64,000 nt of DNA. It comes from Owenia fusiformis. Lineage: Eukaryota; Annelida; Polychaeta; Sabellida; Oweniidae. How positions within the stretch are numbered: the first letter of the stretch is position 1; each line of letters begins with the position of its first letter. The notes beneath the pieces are model-generated. The model was not told the origin of the DNA. It saw only the letters and a program-made list of their open reading frames with translations, and ran no database searches. Below are positions 1 to 13,700 of the stretch, one piece after another. The stretch is from positions 8,309,669 through 8,373,668 of the forward strand of contig CAIIXF020000010.1 in assembly GCA_903813345.2 (NCBI GenBank), in the 5' to 3' direction. Both the position numbers and the translations under genes were made by a program.

Positions 1-1720
1 AATTTAAAAATTGCCTCTGATTCAATTTGTTCAATCAAATCTAAAATGGTAATACCTTTTTACTGCTTCGAACTTCCTTATATTTTATACCATTGGGGTA
101 GGATGTTTGTCTCTTTCAATTAATGCTTTCACCAGAAACATGGATATCGCTAATTTTGATTCATATTTAAAATGGTGTGCATAAATAGACCTGTGTATTT
201 TATACCAAATAGAGACACTTCCCTGGAGAGTTCTAAATCTCTATATGTTAACAGCCTAGTTCCCACATCCCTTGTTGACTTTGCTTCCATATTTCCTGTG
301 AAGCCGTGGAACAGTTCTCTTGTTCTTCACAATTTTCCATTTTAATGTAACTCAATGAATAAGGCCAATTCATATCACTGGCTTCCCTAGGTCATTTGAA
401 TTCCTTGCAATTTTTAAATCAGCAATAAAGAATAATGGGTTAAATTATCAAATAATGAAAAAGTTGCAAATTATGAGATTTGTTATATAGCTTCGAAATC
501 TTGCTGAAGTGTACTTTAACTATAGGTTAACAGGCTAAATTCTCATTGAGATAATTTTAAAGAATCTTAAACATTGACTTATTGTTTCAGTGGTCCTATT
601 AAAGTTCATGTGTACACAATCTGAACAACATCCAGTTTCAAACACATCTGATTATCAGCAAGTTTCAAACACAATCTGAACATCATCAAATTCAATGCAA
701 ATGCCGTTTTACTTTAATCCAACAGAACGAATATGGTAAATCAATAGACTAAGTGACACATGTCAAGTCAATGGTAAATACTTGTATCTAGCCCAACTAG
801 CACAAGTGCTGCCATCTACCGACTAGTATCAATCCATCTATCCATATACATAGCACCTAATGAGGTCACGACTTCAAGTCAAGCTTTTTCCCTTGTCTAT
901 GGTAAAAAATAAGTTAAACAGAAAAGTTAGTTTGACACCATTGGTGATGCCCACCTTGTATGGTATAGGGAAAAAAGGAAAGTTCATGATAACACTTACA
1001 TAAAATAATTTAAGTATCTAATAATGATAATGAACATATTACAATATTACACAATGTTAGTAAATGATAATTAAATGTCAATTATTGTTAGTGTAATATG
1101 TATTTTTTGCTTAATGCTGCAACATTTTCACAAGTTCCAAAAAGTGCCACGCCCACTTTTCCCTAAAAGTAGTTGTGTGTGACTATATTTGACAGATATT
1201 ATTGATTTATTGGAGCATTATATCAACGTTTTAGTGCTTTAGTGTGAATATATACATATTTATACAACCTTTGACAAAGTTGCAGCCACAAAATCCAAAC
1301 AAAGTTGCAAATATTTCACTTTGAGGGCTAAGGGACATATTTTGAAGGAGGTCAAATTGAGAAGATTTTGAGATATAAATACTGTTTCCATGGTAACCAT
1401 ATAAGTTAGAGATTGGACATTTCTGGCACTGACTAACCATGGTATGCTCTGCCTACTATAAAACTATGAATATATGACATGCATTAGTATTATTTTTATC
1501 AGGTGGTATTAAAGTACCCCCAAGGTTTTCTTAGGGTGGGGGTATGAATTGGCCTGAGGGCCGTCTGCCACCCCTACATGAAGTCCAACTACCCAGAAAG
1601 TGCCTAGCATAATCATACAGACTGTTTGAAATATGTTGGAATGTGTGACCTTCCATGAAAAATGGAAGTTGCAATTATCAGAGTAGTCCACAGTCTAGTA
1701 AATAAATACCTAAATAATAC
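1..1720. other. No gene seen; left flank or intron of the EGF gene
   Basis: I see no EGF exon, splice-flanked domain or transposon ends here. A short partly repeated stretch around 590-690 (CAAACACAATCTGAAC-like) is the only local structure. The EGF gene on the minus strand must end or continue in this direction, so this may be an intron or the 3' region. I found no convincing terminal exon or stop that follows the last EGF exon in phase. Confidence 0.4.
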
Positions 1721-4700
1721 CTGTTTCACAATCAGTTCCATTGTATCCCGGTTCACATGTACAGTTGTAGCCATTCACAAAATCAGAACAGTTACCTCCA
1801 TTCTGGCAAGGGGAGCTTTCACATTCGTTTATATCTACAAAAATGTGGATGCAATGATTGATCATAATGCCCGATGTATTATATCTTTCAAACGGCATTA
1901 TCTTATTAATGATAAAGTAGTTACCCGTTTCACAATTAGTTCCAATGAATCCTGGTTCGAATGTACAGTTATAGCCATTCACAAAATCAGTACAGTTGCC
2001 TGCATTCTAGCAGGGGGAGCTTTCACATTCATTTATATATATTATGATAAAATTGTTATTTGATCGTCGTCCCTGTCATACGTATATGAGTATCCTTAAA
2101 TTAGCATATTTGAAACAGTATATTTAATTACCTGTTTCACAATCAGCTCCAGTGAATCCTGGTTCGCATGTACAGTTGTAGCCATTCACCAAATCAGTAC
2201 AGTTACCTCCATTCTGGCAAGGGGAGCTTTCACATTCGTTTATATCTACAAAAATGTGGATGCAATGATTGATCATATCTTATTAATGATATAGTAGTTA
2301 CCCGTTTCACAATTAGTTCCAATGAATCCTGGTTCAAATGTACAGTTATAGCCATTCACAAAATCAGTACAGTTGCCTGCATTCTAGCAGGGGGAGCTTT
2401 CACATTCATTTATATATATTATGATAAAATTGTAATTTGATCGTCGTCCCTGTCATATGTATATGAGTATCCTTAAATTAGCATATTTGAAACAGTATAT
2501 TTAATTACCTGTTTCACAATCAGCTCCAGTGAATCCTGGTTCGCATGTACAGTTGTAGCCATTCACCAAATCAGTACAGTTACCTCCATTCTGGCAAGGG
2601 GAGCTTTCACATTCGTTTATATCTACAAAAATGTGGATGCAATGATTGATCATAATGCCCGATGTATTATATCTTTCAAACGGCATTATCTTATTAATGA
2701 TATAGTAGTTACCCGTTTCACAATTAGTTCCAATGAATCCTGGTTCAAATGTACAGTTATAGCCATTCACAAAATCAGTACAGTTGCCTGCATTCTAGCA
2801 GGGGGAGCTTTCACATTCATTTATATATATTATGGTAAAATTGTTATTTGATCGTCGTCCCTGTCATATGTATATGAGTATCCTTAAATTAGCATATTTG
2901 AAACAGTATATATAATTACCTGTTTCACAATCAGCTCCAGTGAATCCTGGTTCGCATGTACAGTTGTAGCCATTCACCAAATCAGTACAGTTACCTCCAT
3001 TCTGGCAGGGGGAGCTTTCACATTCGTTTATATCTATAATGACAAAATTGTCATTAGATCGTCGTCCCTGTCATACTATATGAGTATCCTTGCATTAACA
3101 TGTTTAAACCAGTAATTACCTGTTTCACAATCAGTCCCGGTGAATCCTGGTTCGCAAGTGCAGTTGTAGCCATTCACTAAATCAGTACAGTTGCCTCCAT
3201 TCTGACAGGGGGAGCTTTCACATTCGTTTATATCTATAATGATAAAATTTTAATTTGATCGTCGTCCCTGTCATATTATATGAGTATCCTTGCATTAACA
3301 TGTTTACGCCAGTAATTACCTGTTTCACAATCAGTCCCAGTGAATCCTGGTTGGCATGTACAGTTATAGGCATTCACCAAATCAGTACAGTTGCCTCCAT
3401 TCTGGCAAGGAGAGCTTTCACATTCATTTATATCTATAATATAAAAAGTGTCAATTGATCGTCATAGTCGAACTTAACATATTGTATGAGTATCCTTACA
3501 TTAGAATATTTAAAAGAGTAATTACCTGTTTCACAATCAGCTCCAGTGAATCCTGGTTCGCATGTACAGTTGTAGCCATTCACCAAATCAGAACAGTTTC
3601 CTCCATTTTGGCAGGGAGAGCTTTCACATTCGTTTATATCTATAATGATAAAATTGTCATTTGATCGTCGTCCCTGTCATATTATATGTGTAACCTTGCA
3701 TTAACATGTTTTCGCCAGTAATTTATTACCTGTTTCACAATCAGCTCCAGTGAATCCTGGTTCGCATGTACAGTTGTAGCCATTCACCAAATCAGAACAG
3801 TTTCCTCCATTTTGGCAGGGGGAGCTTTCACATTCGTTTATATCTATAATGATAAAATTGTCATTTGATCGTCGTCCCTGTCATATTATATGTGTAACCT
3901 TGCATTAACATGTTTTCGCCAGTAATTTATTACCTGTTTCACAATCAGTCCCAGTGAATCCTGATTCGCATGTACAGTTGTAGCCATTCACCAAATCAGA
4001 ACAGTTTCCTCCATTCTGGCAAGGAGAGCTTTCACATTCATTTATATCTATAATATAAAAAGTGTCAATTGATCGTCAAAGTCGAACTTAACATATTGTA
4101 TGAGTATCCTTACATTAGAATATTTAAAATATTAATTACCTGTTTCACAATCAGCTCCAGTGAATCCTGGTTCGCATGTACAGTTATAGCCATTCACCAA
4201 ATCAGAACAGTTTCCTCCATTTTGGCAGGGGGAGCTTTCACATTCGTTTATATCTATAATGATAAAATTGTTATTTGATCGTCATCCCTGTCGTATTATA
4301 TGAGTATCCTTTCCATAACATGTTTACGCCAGTAGTTACCTGTTTCACAATCAGTCCCATTGAATCCTGGTTCGCATGTACAGTTATAGCCATTCACCAA
4401 ATCAGTACAGCTACCTCCATTCTGGCAGGGGGAGCTTTCACATTCGTTTATATCTAAAATAATTTGGATGCAATAATTGTTCATAATGCCCGATATGTTG
4501 TGATGGTATCTTTAAAACAGCATATTTTAATAATTAAATCGTAATTACTTGTTTTACAATCAGTTCCAGTGAATCCTGGTTCGCATGTACAGTTGTAGCT
4601 ATTCACAAAATCAGTACAGTTGCCTCCATTCTGGCAGGGGGAACTTTCACATTCGTCTATATCTACAATAATATGGATGCAATAATTGTTCATAATGCCC

Positions 4701-7700
4701 GATATTTTGTAACTGTATCTTTAAAACAGCATATTTTAATAATTAAATGGTAATTACCTGTTTCACAATCAGTTCCAGTGAATCCTGGTTCGCATGTACA
4801 GTTGTAGCCATTCACAAAATCAGTACAGTTCCCTCCATTCTGGCAAGGGGAGCTTTCACATTCGTCTATATCTACAATAATATGGATGTTATAATTGATC
4901 TTATTCCATAATACTACTGTTTTCCCAGGGAAATATGAAGGAATAAAAATCGTATTGAATCGTGTTACATGAAAAATCGTATTGTTCCTGGGGAAAAAAT
5001 CGTATTGGATTGTATTACATCGTTTATATCTATAATATAAAAAATGTTAATTGACAATCTTGCCTGTCATATTATACGAATTTACTTGCGGGAACATATC
5101 TGTAACAGTTATAATTACCTGTTTCACAATCAGTTCCAGTGAATCCTGGTTCGCATGTACAGTTGTAGGCATTCACCAAATCAGTACAGTTGCCTCCATT
5201 CTGACAAGGGGAGCTTTCACATTCGTTTATATCTACAATAATATGGATGCAATAATTGTTCATAATGCCTGATATGTTGTAACGGTTTCTTTAGAACAGC
5301 ATGTTTTAATAATTAAATTGTAATAACCTGTTTCACAATCAGTTCCAGTGAATCCTGCTTCGCATGTACAGTTGTAGGCATTCACCAAATCGGTACAGTT
5401 ACCTCCATTCTGACAGGGGGAGCTTTCACATTCGTTTATATCTACAATAATATGGATGCAATAATTGTTCATAATGCCCAATATGTTGTGACGGTTATGA
5501 ATCTTTAAAACAGCATATTTTAATAATCAAATTGTAATTACCTGTTTCACAATCAGTTCCAGTGAATCCTGGTTCGCATGTACAGTTGTAGCCATTCACC
5601 AAATCGGTACAGTTGCCTCCATTCTGACAGGGGGAACTATCACATTCGTTTATATCTATAATATAGAAAAGTGTCAATTGATCATCTTGTCCGTCATATA
5701 CAGGGTGACCGGAAAAAAAGGAGACCATTGAAGTAATCAATTTCTCCTAAACTAGACAAGTGCCATCAATGAAATTTTGCATACACTGGAACAGTTATAT
5801 GGAAATTTGTTACTGAAGGTTTCAATACAAGCATTCAACTGGTTCAGGAGCTATGATCATTTACATAACATGCTCCAAATAGGCACAATTGAGACCAACG
5901 CAGAGTTGGATTCATATGGCAAACTACCCTTACATGTTCTGCCCTCTATGGCATTATTATGGCATTACATATAGCAGTGATTGCCTTCTTTAGGTCAACA
6001 ATAGTCTGAGGATTGTTTTGGTATAGATTGTCTTTCAAATATCCATACAAAAAGAAATCAGCAGGATTCAAGTCTAGGCTGTAATGGCAATGAAGGGTTA
6101 TCTGACATGTGGTTCATCATCCTGTTGCCAAAGTGCTGATTTACCCAATCTTAAGAGTCACTTTAGGTATTGGGCATAGTGCCATGTTACTAAAACCACT
6201 ATATGGCACAATTAAATCCAATATGGAAACCAAGGGCTGCCCAAAACCTCCTTAGGATGATACTGTAACTGAGTGGGACCACTGAGTCAGAAGCCATAGG
6301 TCAGATAAGCTTCGTCTCCATACACCTCAAATTTGAATCCACCTGATTTCTTTTTGTGGGGCAATTTGAAAGACAATGTGTACCAAAACAATCCTGAGAC
6401 AATTGCTGACCTAAAGGTGGCAATAAATGCTAAATGTAATGCCATAACAAGGTCGGAATATGTAAGGGTATTTGCCAAATGTATCCAGCTCTGCGTTGGT
6501 CTCAATTGCGCCTATTTGGAGCATGTTATTTAAATGATCATAGCTCCTGAACCAGTTGACTGCTTGTATTGACACTTTCAGGAACAAATTTCCATAGAAC
6601 TGTCCTGATGTATGCAAAATTTCATTGATGTCACTAGTCTATTTTAGGAGATATTGCCTATTTCAATGGTCTCCTTTTTTTCCGGTCACCCTGTATTATA
6701 TGAGTATACTTACATACTTATGGAGAACATATTTATAACAGTAATTACCTGTTTCACAATCAGTTCCAGTGAATCCTGGTTCGCATGTACAGTTGTAGGC
6801 ATTCACCAAATCAGTACAGTTACCTCCATTTTGGCAGGGGGAGCTTTCACATTCATTTATATCTATAATGATAAAATTGTCATTTGATCATCGTCGCTGT
6901 CATATTATATGAGTATTCTTGCATTAACATGTTTACGCCAGTAATTACCTGTTTCACAATCAGTCCTGGTGAATCCTGGTTCGCATGTACAGTTGTAGCC
7001 ATTCACAAAATCAGTACAGTTACCTCCATTCTGGCAAGGGGAGCTTTCACATTCGTTTATATCTACAATTATATGGATGCAATAATTGTTCATAATGCCC
7101 AATATGTTGTGACGGTTATGAATCTTTAAAACAGCATATTTTAATAATCAAATTGTAATTTCCTGTTTCACAATCAGTTCCAGTGAATCCTGGTTCGCAT
7201 GTACAGTTGTAGCCATTCACCAAATCGGTACAGTTGCCTCCATTCTGACAGGGGGAACTATCACATTCGTTTATATCTATAATATAGAAAAGTGTCAATT
7301 GATCATCTTGTCCGTCATATACAGGGTGACCGGAAAAAAGGAGACCATTGAAGTAATCAATTTCTCCTAAACTAGACAAGTGCCATCAATGAAATTTTGC
7401 ATACACTGGAACAGTTATATGGAAATTTGTTACTGAAGGTTTCAATACAAGCATTCAACTGGTTCAGGAGCTATGATCATTTACATAACATGCTCCAAAT
7501 AGGCACAATTGAGACCAACGCAGAGTTGGATTCATATGGCAAACTACCCTTACATGTTCTGCCCTCTATGGCATTATTATGGCATTACATATAGCAGTGA
7601 TTGCCTTCTTTAGGTCAACAATAGTCTGAGGATTGTTTTGGTATAGATTGTCTTTCAAATATCCATACAAAAAGAAATCAGCAGGATTCAAGTCTAGGCT

Positions 7701-10700
7701 GTAATGGCAATGAAGGGTTATCTGACATGTGGTTCATCATCCTGTTGCCAAAGTGCTGATTTACCCAATCTTAAGAGTCACTTTAGGTATTGGGCATAGT
7801 GCCATGTTACTAAAACCACTATATGGCACAATTAAATCCAATATGGAAACCAAGGGCTGCCCAAAACCTCCTTAGGATGATACTGTAACTGAGTGGGACC
7901 ACTGAGTCAGAAGCCATAGGTCAGATAAGCTTCGTCTCCATACACCTCAAATTTGAATCCACCTGATTTCTTTTTGTGGGGCAATTTGAAAGACAATGTG
8001 TACCAAAACAATCCTGAGACAATTGCTGACCTAAAGGTGGCAATAAATGCTAAATGTAATGCCATAACAAGGTCGGAATATGTAAGGGTATTTGCCAAAT
8101 GTATCCAGCTCTGCGTTGGTCTCAATTGCGCCTATTTGGAGCATGTTATTTAAATGATCATAGCTCCTGAACCAGTTGACTGCTTGTATTGACACTTTCA
8201 GGAACAAATTTCCATAGAACTGTCCTGATGTATGCAAAATTTCATTGATGTCACTAGTCTATTTTAGGAGATATTGCCTATTTCAATGGTCTCCTTTTTT
8301 TCCGGTCACCCTGTATTATATGAGTATACTTACATACTTATGGAGAACATATTTATAACAGTAATTACCTGTTTCACAATCAGTTCCAGTGAATCCTGGT
8401 TCGCATGTACAGTTGTAGGCATTCACCAAATCAGTACAGTTGCCTGCATTCTGGCAAGGGGAACTTTCACATTCGTTTATATCTATAATGATAAAATTGT
8501 CATTTGATCGTCATCCCTGTCATATTATATGAGTATTCTTGCATTAACATGTTTACGCCAGTAATAATTATCCGTTTCACAATCAGTCCCGGTGAATCCT
8601 GGTTCGCATGAACAGTTGTAGCCATTCACAAAATCAGTACAGTTACCTCCATTCTAGCAAGGAGAGCTTTCACATTCGTTTATTTCGTCAATGATACGGA
8701 TGCAATGATTGTTCATAATGTCCGATATGTTGTAATGGTATCTTTAAAACAGCATATTTTAATAATTAAATCGTAATTACCTGTTTCACAATCAGTTCCA
8801 GTGAATCCGGCTTCGCATGTACAGTTGTAGCTATTCACAAAATCAATACAGTTGCCTCCATTCTGGCATGGGGAACTTTCACATTCGTCTATATCTACAA
8901 TAATATGGATGCAATAGTTGTTCATAATGGCCGATATGTTGTACAATATCTTTAGAACAGCATGTTTTAATAATCAAATCGTAATTACCTGTTTCACAAT
9001 CAGTTCCAGTGAATCCTGGTTCGCATGTACAGTTGTAGCCATTCACAAAATCAGTACAGTTGCCTGCATTCTGGCAAGGGGAACTTTCACATTCGTCTAT
9101 ATCTTCAATAATATGGATGTAATAATTGATCTTATTCCATAATACTACTGTTTTCCCAGGGAAATACCATGGGCTTAAGCCCATGGAAATACGAAGGAAT
9201 AAAAATCGTATTGAATCGTATTACATGAAAAAATCGTATCGTTCCCTGGGATAAATTGTATTGGATCATATTACATCGTTTAAATCTATGATATAAAAAA
9301 TGTAATTTGACAATCTTGCCCGTCATATTATACGAGTTTACTTGTGGGAACATATCTATAACAGTTATAATTACCTGTTTCACAATCAGTTCCAGTGAAT
9401 CCTGGTTCGCATGTACAGTTGTAGGCATTCACCAAATCAGTACAGTTACCTCCATTTTGGCAGGGGGAGCTTTCACATTCATTTATATCTATAATGATAA
9501 AATTGTCATTTCATCGTCGTCGCTGTCATATTATATGAGTATTCTTGCATTAACATGTTTACGCCAGTAATAATTACCTGTTTCACAATCAGTCCCAGTG
9601 AATCCTGGTTCGCATGTACAGTTGTAGCCATTCACAAAATCAGTACAGTTACCTCCATTCTGGCAAGGGGAGCTTTCACATTCGTTTATATCGTCAATGA
9701 TATGGATGCAATAATTGTTCATAATGTCCTATATGTTGTAATGGTATCTTTATACAGCATATTTTAATAATTAAATCGTAATTACCTGTTTCACAATCAG
9801 TTCCAGTGAATCCTGCTTCGCATGTGCAGTTGTAGCTATTCACAAAATCAGTACAGTTGCCTCCATTCTGGCAGGGGGAACTTTCACATTCGTCTATATC
9901 TACAATAATATGGATGCAATAATTGTTCATAATGCCCGATATGTTGTACAATATCTTTAGAACAGCATGTTTTAATAATTAAATCGAAATTACCTGTTTC
10001 ACAATCAGTTCCAGTGAATCCTGGTTCGCATTTACAGTTGTAGCCATTCACAAAATCAGTACAGTTGCCTGCATTCTGGCAAGGGGAGCTTTCACATTCG
10101 TCTATATCTACAATAATACGGATGTAATAATTGATCTTATGCCATAATACTACTGTTTTCCCAGGGAAATATGAAGGAATTAAAATCGTATTGAATCGTA
10201 TTACATGAAAAAATTGTATCGTTCCCCGGGAAAAAATCGTATTAGATCGTATTACATCGTTTATATCTATGATGTAAAAAATATTAATTGACAATCTTGC
10301 CTGACATATTATACGAGTTTAATATGAAATTACCTGTTTCACAATCAGTTCCTGTGTATCCCTGTGCACATGTACAGTTGTAGGCATTCACCAAATCAGT
10401 ACAGCTGCCTCCATTCTGGCAAGGAGAGCTTTCACATTCATTTATATCTATAATGTAAAAAGTGTCAATTGATCGTTATAGTCGTACTTAACATATTGTA
10501 TGAGTATCCTTACATTAGACTATTTAAAAGAGTAATTACCTGTTTCACAATCAGCTCCAGTGAATCCTGGTCTGCATGTACAGTTGTAGCCATTCACAAA
10601 ATCTATACAATTACCTTCATTCTGGTAGGGGGAGCTTTCACAATTGATCATCTTGCCCGTCATATAATACGAGTTTACTTACATGAACATATTGTAGAGA

Positions 10701-13700
10701 ACACGTGTCTCTGTGTTCTCTGCTGTCAATCATTATTATACTCATGTGAAAGTCAGTTCAGGAGCTATGTTTAACTTTAGGGTTACTTTGTTCAAATTGG
10801 AGGTACTTCCTTGTCCAGTGATGTGATTGGTTTATCCATTGAACTGATTCACTAAACTGAACTTCATATACTGGGACAAAGAAGTAAAACTTCAATGTGT
10901 TTTCTAGCAGTTTTGGGGAGGGTTGTTTTCACATTCTAAATTTGGGTGGGCTTTTTGGCTTCAATTCACATAACTCACTATACTGGCTCGCTATACTGTA
11001 CATTAGGCTAGCTTGCTAGTCAGTCCAGCGAGTCCCCCTCCTGCTCCCCAAGATTCTTCACAATATTTATAACAGTAATTACCTGTTTCACAATTAGTTC
11101 CAGTGAATCCTGGTACGCATGTACAGTTGTAGGCATTCACCAAATCGGTGCAGTTACCTCCATTCTGACAGGGGGAGCTTTCACATGTATTTATATCTAT
11201 AATACAAAAAGTGTAAATTGATCATCTTGCCCGACATATTAAGATTATCCTTACATTACATATCTATAACAGTAATTACCCGTTTCACAATCAATTCCAG
11301 TGAATCCTAGTTCACATGTACAGTTGTAGGCATTTACCAGATCAGTACAGTTACCTCCATTCTGACAGGGGAAGCTTTCACATTCATTTATATCTATAAT
11401 ATAAAACAATTATCATATTTATGCAGGAAATATCACGACCAGTCAATAGAGCAGTTTATTCCCTCGTTGCCATTTGTAGCCGCGTATATATTGATAAAAT
11501 GTACCGTTTAGCACGTTATGTTTCTTAACACGACAACTCGTTGATTTTGGACTAGGTATGGGTTGTGGTCGCAACTTTATTTGTAAATACTAGCCTTTTT
11601 GTACACATGACAAGCTATTCAGCAAAAGTTGTGGCTGAGACACGTTGTAGTACAGTTCGGATGCTACATTGAAATTCTTGTCCGATTGATATCAAGGTGG
11701 TTTGTCACCATTAAAACCAAAGACACTACTTGACTGAAGTCAATGCCCTTTGGAAAGGAATGTAACCACCTCTCAAACTATCGGTTCCAGTCACAACCCC
11801 ATTTGATGGCAACACTGACTTTTTACAATTTTGTTAAAAATTGGAGTTGAGTGCTCGGCGACCAAGCCCAGCGTGATTCCTAAAGTCCTTAAATTCACAA
11901 AACGCCGATCACACAAAAAAATTCCGCTCAACTCGAACAGCACGCTAAGTCTTTTTATTATGAACATGCCTCTCGTCACTTCCCAGCAAACATAAAGATT
12001 TCTATAAAGATATTTATATTCTTAAATTGCTTCGCTCAAACGAATGTGATTAAAATTCTTATTTATTTTGTTCAATCATGAAGTTTTATGTTGACGATGG
12101 TTTGATATAATGTTGAAGACATCTGTGCTGTATGTACCGAGATATTCTGAAATAAAAATAGTAATCATCAATTCTGTTTACTTGTCATGGTTCTTTAACA
12201 CTTATTGATGGTGTACGTTACATCCTAAAATTAATGTTGTTGCCCCCCCCCCTCCAGTGCAGAAAGCAGATCGCTTATTTTTCAATTACCATATTCTAAA
12301 AACATGGCTTGACAAAAAATCACCTCTCGTTTTGCACCTAATGAAAGATGAAAAGCTTCATCTTCAATTATCATCTTCAGATGGAGAGAGCATTCAGATG
12401 GCAAAATATCACCACTTATATGCAAACTGAATAGTCATCTAAAGATGTAGTTGGTACATACCTAATCCATGGTTTGAAATTCCTAGGACGCCTAATGAAG
12501 GAGCTGATAATACAATATAGTGCAGCGATATTTGACCTTATATTTACATACCCATACTACATAAATGTCCAGTATTGTTTTTTTATAGCTGTTCAACATT
12601 CTTCAGGCTTTTAGAATGAATTATGCATGTCACTAGCAGGGGTCAAAAATATTAGTAAAAACGAAATCCCTCTTTTTACAATTTGGAGTACATGATGCCA
12701 CAGAAAATTATATGAAATAGACTTTAGTGTATGTTTAGGTTTCTCAACTATAGATTTGACGTATTTCACTCAGAAATACAAATAAATAACGTAATCAGCA
12801 TATCAAAATATTGAATTGTTTCTTCAATATTGGTAATGTAAAGTATATGAATGAAATATGCTAAAATTATAGTAGTTTTCTAAATAGTCGGTCTGAATAC
12901 GTTTTGAGATATTAATCATTTAAGTAATTACACTAATTAACCACTGGGAATTGCATTGAAATTAAAATTAATTTTGACATAATGATAATCCAATTTATTG
13001 TAAATATGGTTAAATTAACGTCTTGGGTCTTAAAATGTTCAATGATACTGCACTATCTTTTGTTACGGTTTCTTCATGTTCCGGAGTCATAACAGGGCCT
13101 TACAGCAAGCACGGTCTTACAAGGCATATACACATGTCACCACTTGTTGCACCAATTGTGAGGTGAGATAGCTATATGTTAGATTCCATCCACAGATGCA
13201 GATAGTGCAGCAAAAGGGCTTTACAAGACATTATAACGACAAAATATCACCGCCTGTTTGGAAAACGGAAGATATATATCTACGATTCATATTCATGAAG
13301 TTGGTACTTCTGGCAAACAAAACGACACCACCTGTTTGCACACATAAATAGAACAGACTGAAAAATCGATCCTAGTGTGAGTCCTTTAAATCGTTTTCAA
13401 GATAACCAAAATTGACTTAACTCTGTAACGAGTAGGTTATCACCAGATCTATTTTAATTCAATCAAATCACAATTCCAGGTTACGTTGTATTGTATTTTG
13501 TTTACCACCAATGAAGGTGAGCAATACCTCTTGGGTATGTCCCGTATATATACGGTCGTAATTTACGTAATTAACATGGAAGATAGACCCAGAAACCCCT
13601 CCTTGAAGGAGCCCTGTGTTCTTTTATGTGCACTTATACATAGACATATAAGTACACACCACAGCCTTTTTGTACGAGTTGCAGACCACTCAGTCAAACA

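Larger units (their letters stand above)
5465..8440. repeat. 1.62-kb tandem duplication inside the EGF array
   Basis: The segment from about 5465 to 6820 recurs from about 7086 to 8440 with an offset of 1621 bp upstream of an A-run and 1620 bp after it. The copies match almost base for base, including the whole transposon and the flanking EGF exons. The unit holds two EGF exons plus the fold-back mariner. Near-identity, also in non-coding DNA, indicates a recent unequal exchange, or a collapsed or duplicated assembly segment. Confidence 0.9.
1721..11393 (-). repeat. Tandem array of 34 single-EGF exons
   Basis: Thirty-four copies of a 114-bp exon are spaced mostly about 200 bp apart, with introns that are also alike (recurring ATAATGATAAAATTGTC, GTTCATAATGCCCGATATG and ATCGTATTGAATCGTATTAC blocks). 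The intron similarity shows that exon plus intron was the copied unit. The protein copies are very alike, including nearly every residue of [12 protein letters not shown]. The array is interrupted by two transposon insertions and by longer introns at 4872-5118, 9103-9374 and 10108-10333, which share an extra ATCGTATT-rich block. Confidence 0.9.

Noticed and set aside
1662-10774. Many plus-strand open frames of [16 protein letters not shown] type across the array
   Set aside because: They are antisense shadows of the minus-strand EGF exons. They run through the splice sites and have no domain of their own.
1721-11393. CRISPR-like look of regular 114-bp repeats with similar spacers
   Set aside because: The units are EGF exons with GT-AG borders and the spacers are introns alike to each other. 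The genome is animal.
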